From assembly GCA_944320235.1 (NCBI GenBank), contig CALUGQ010000001.1, positions 1 through 64,000 of the forward strand: a stretch of DNA of 64,000 bases. The letters are read 5' to 3'. The first letter of the stretch is position 1; each line of letters opens with the position of its first letter. The stretch comes from an uncultured Prevotella sp. (GTDB lineage Bacteria > Bacteroidota > Bacteroidia > Bacteroidales > Bacteroidaceae). The translations under genes and the position numbers were made by a program. This document shows positions 63,667-64,000 of the stretch, piece by piece. The notes beneath the pieces were generated by a model, which had not been told where the DNA came from, made no database searches, and was given only the letters and a program-made list of their open reading frames with translations.

Positions 63667-64000
63667 ATGACAGACATCCTTCTGAACGTAGACGCTGCGG
63701 CCGTTGACTGGGCCAGGGCGCAGTTTGCCCTCACAGCCATATACCACTGGCTCTTCGTTCCGCTTACGCTGGGCCTGGCCGTCATCATGGGCATCATGGA
63801 GACGTGCTACTACAAGACGCGCAAGCCTTTCTGGCGCGACGCGGCCCGCTTCTGGCAGCGGCTCTTCGGCGTGAACTTCGCCATGGGCGTGGCCACGGGC
63901 ATCATCCTCGAGTTTGAGTTCGGCACGAACTGGAGCAACTACTCATGGTTCGTGGGCGACATCTTCGGCGCGCCGCTGGCCATAGAGGGCATAGTGGCCT
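63667..64000 (+). CDS. cydA: Cytochrome bd ubiquinol oxidase subunit I, 5' part
   Basis: The first 111 residues are visible; the gene runs past the right edge of the window. [32 protein letters not shown] is the first helix of CydA, with the histidine that binds heme b595. [21 protein letters not shown] is the next conserved stretch. The enzyme reduces oxygen with quinol electrons at low oxygen tension. It is co-transcribed with the DUF4492 gene. Confidence 0.95.
   Translation, partial: MTDILLNVDAAAVDWARAQFALTAIYHWLFVPLTLGLAVIMGIMETCYYKTRKPFWRDAARFWQRLFGVNFAMGVATGIILEFEFGTNWSNYSWFVGDIFGAPLAIEGIVA

Overview
The window is a stretch of a Bacteroidales chromosome, most likely Prevotellaceae or a close relative. 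The evidence is SusC/SusD-type outer-membrane import genes, an ECF sigma/FecR pair, Bacteroidetes-only families (DUF4199, DUF6452, DUF6048, DUF4302, DUF4492), and sixteen copies of the Bacteroidetes -7 promoter box TAnnTTTG just upstream of gene starts. Base composition looks GC-rich for the group. No integrase, transposase, prophage or CRISPR array is visible. cydA runs off the right edge.

Layout. 1-505: tRNA-Pro, then (minus strand) an SRP RNA followed directly by tRNA-Thr from one promoter. 601-5066: a tight plus-strand run of a DUF4199 membrane protein, a family 2 glycosyltransferase, DUF6452 and DUF6048 proteins, ApbE and a Crp/Fnr regulator. 5489-10241: an overlapping run of M3 peptidase, dCMP deaminase, S41 protease and 5-formyl-THF cyclo-ligase. 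10587-14664: a lipoprotein, recF with a DUF721 gene, a TPR protein, ribH and exonuclease III. 14843-24636: an ECF sigma factor, a FecR-like anti-sigma, SusC with an STN signalling domain, SusD, a zinc metallohydrolase lipoprotein and a DUF4302 lipoprotein; this reads as a self-regulated nutrient import system.

24793-32727 (minus): a GH78 rhamnosidase, a GH31 glycosidase and a membrane-spanning AraC-type regulator. 33155-40038 (plus): DsbD, cysteine desulfidase, a thioredoxin-like protein and AldA. 40183-56746: a beta-barrel protein, GH2, GH35, a large DUF5107/TPR protein, a sugar porter, an AraC regulator, a PL4 rhamnogalacturonan lyase and another thioredoxin-like protein. The GH78/GH2/GH35/PL4 set fits breakdown of pectic rhamnogalacturonan with galactose side chains. 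AldA could serve the lactaldehyde branch of rhamnose or fucose use. 56994-62860 (minus): a coiled-coil membrane protein, TolC, HlyD and two ABC-2 permeases. 63399-64000: DUF4492 and cydA.

The most notable structure is not a gene. Ten intergenic loci (about 5.2, 10.4, 16.7, 27.9, 32.9, 41.1, 46.6, 51.9, 56.9 and 63.2 kb) each carry four or five imperfect palindromes of the form RAAAC-N5-GTTTY. These repeat with an almost invariant 22-bp period, and each array has a related flank (about GCAACGCATTGG) at one end only. They lie upstream of genes and are absent from all four convergent gaps. I do not recognise this element family.
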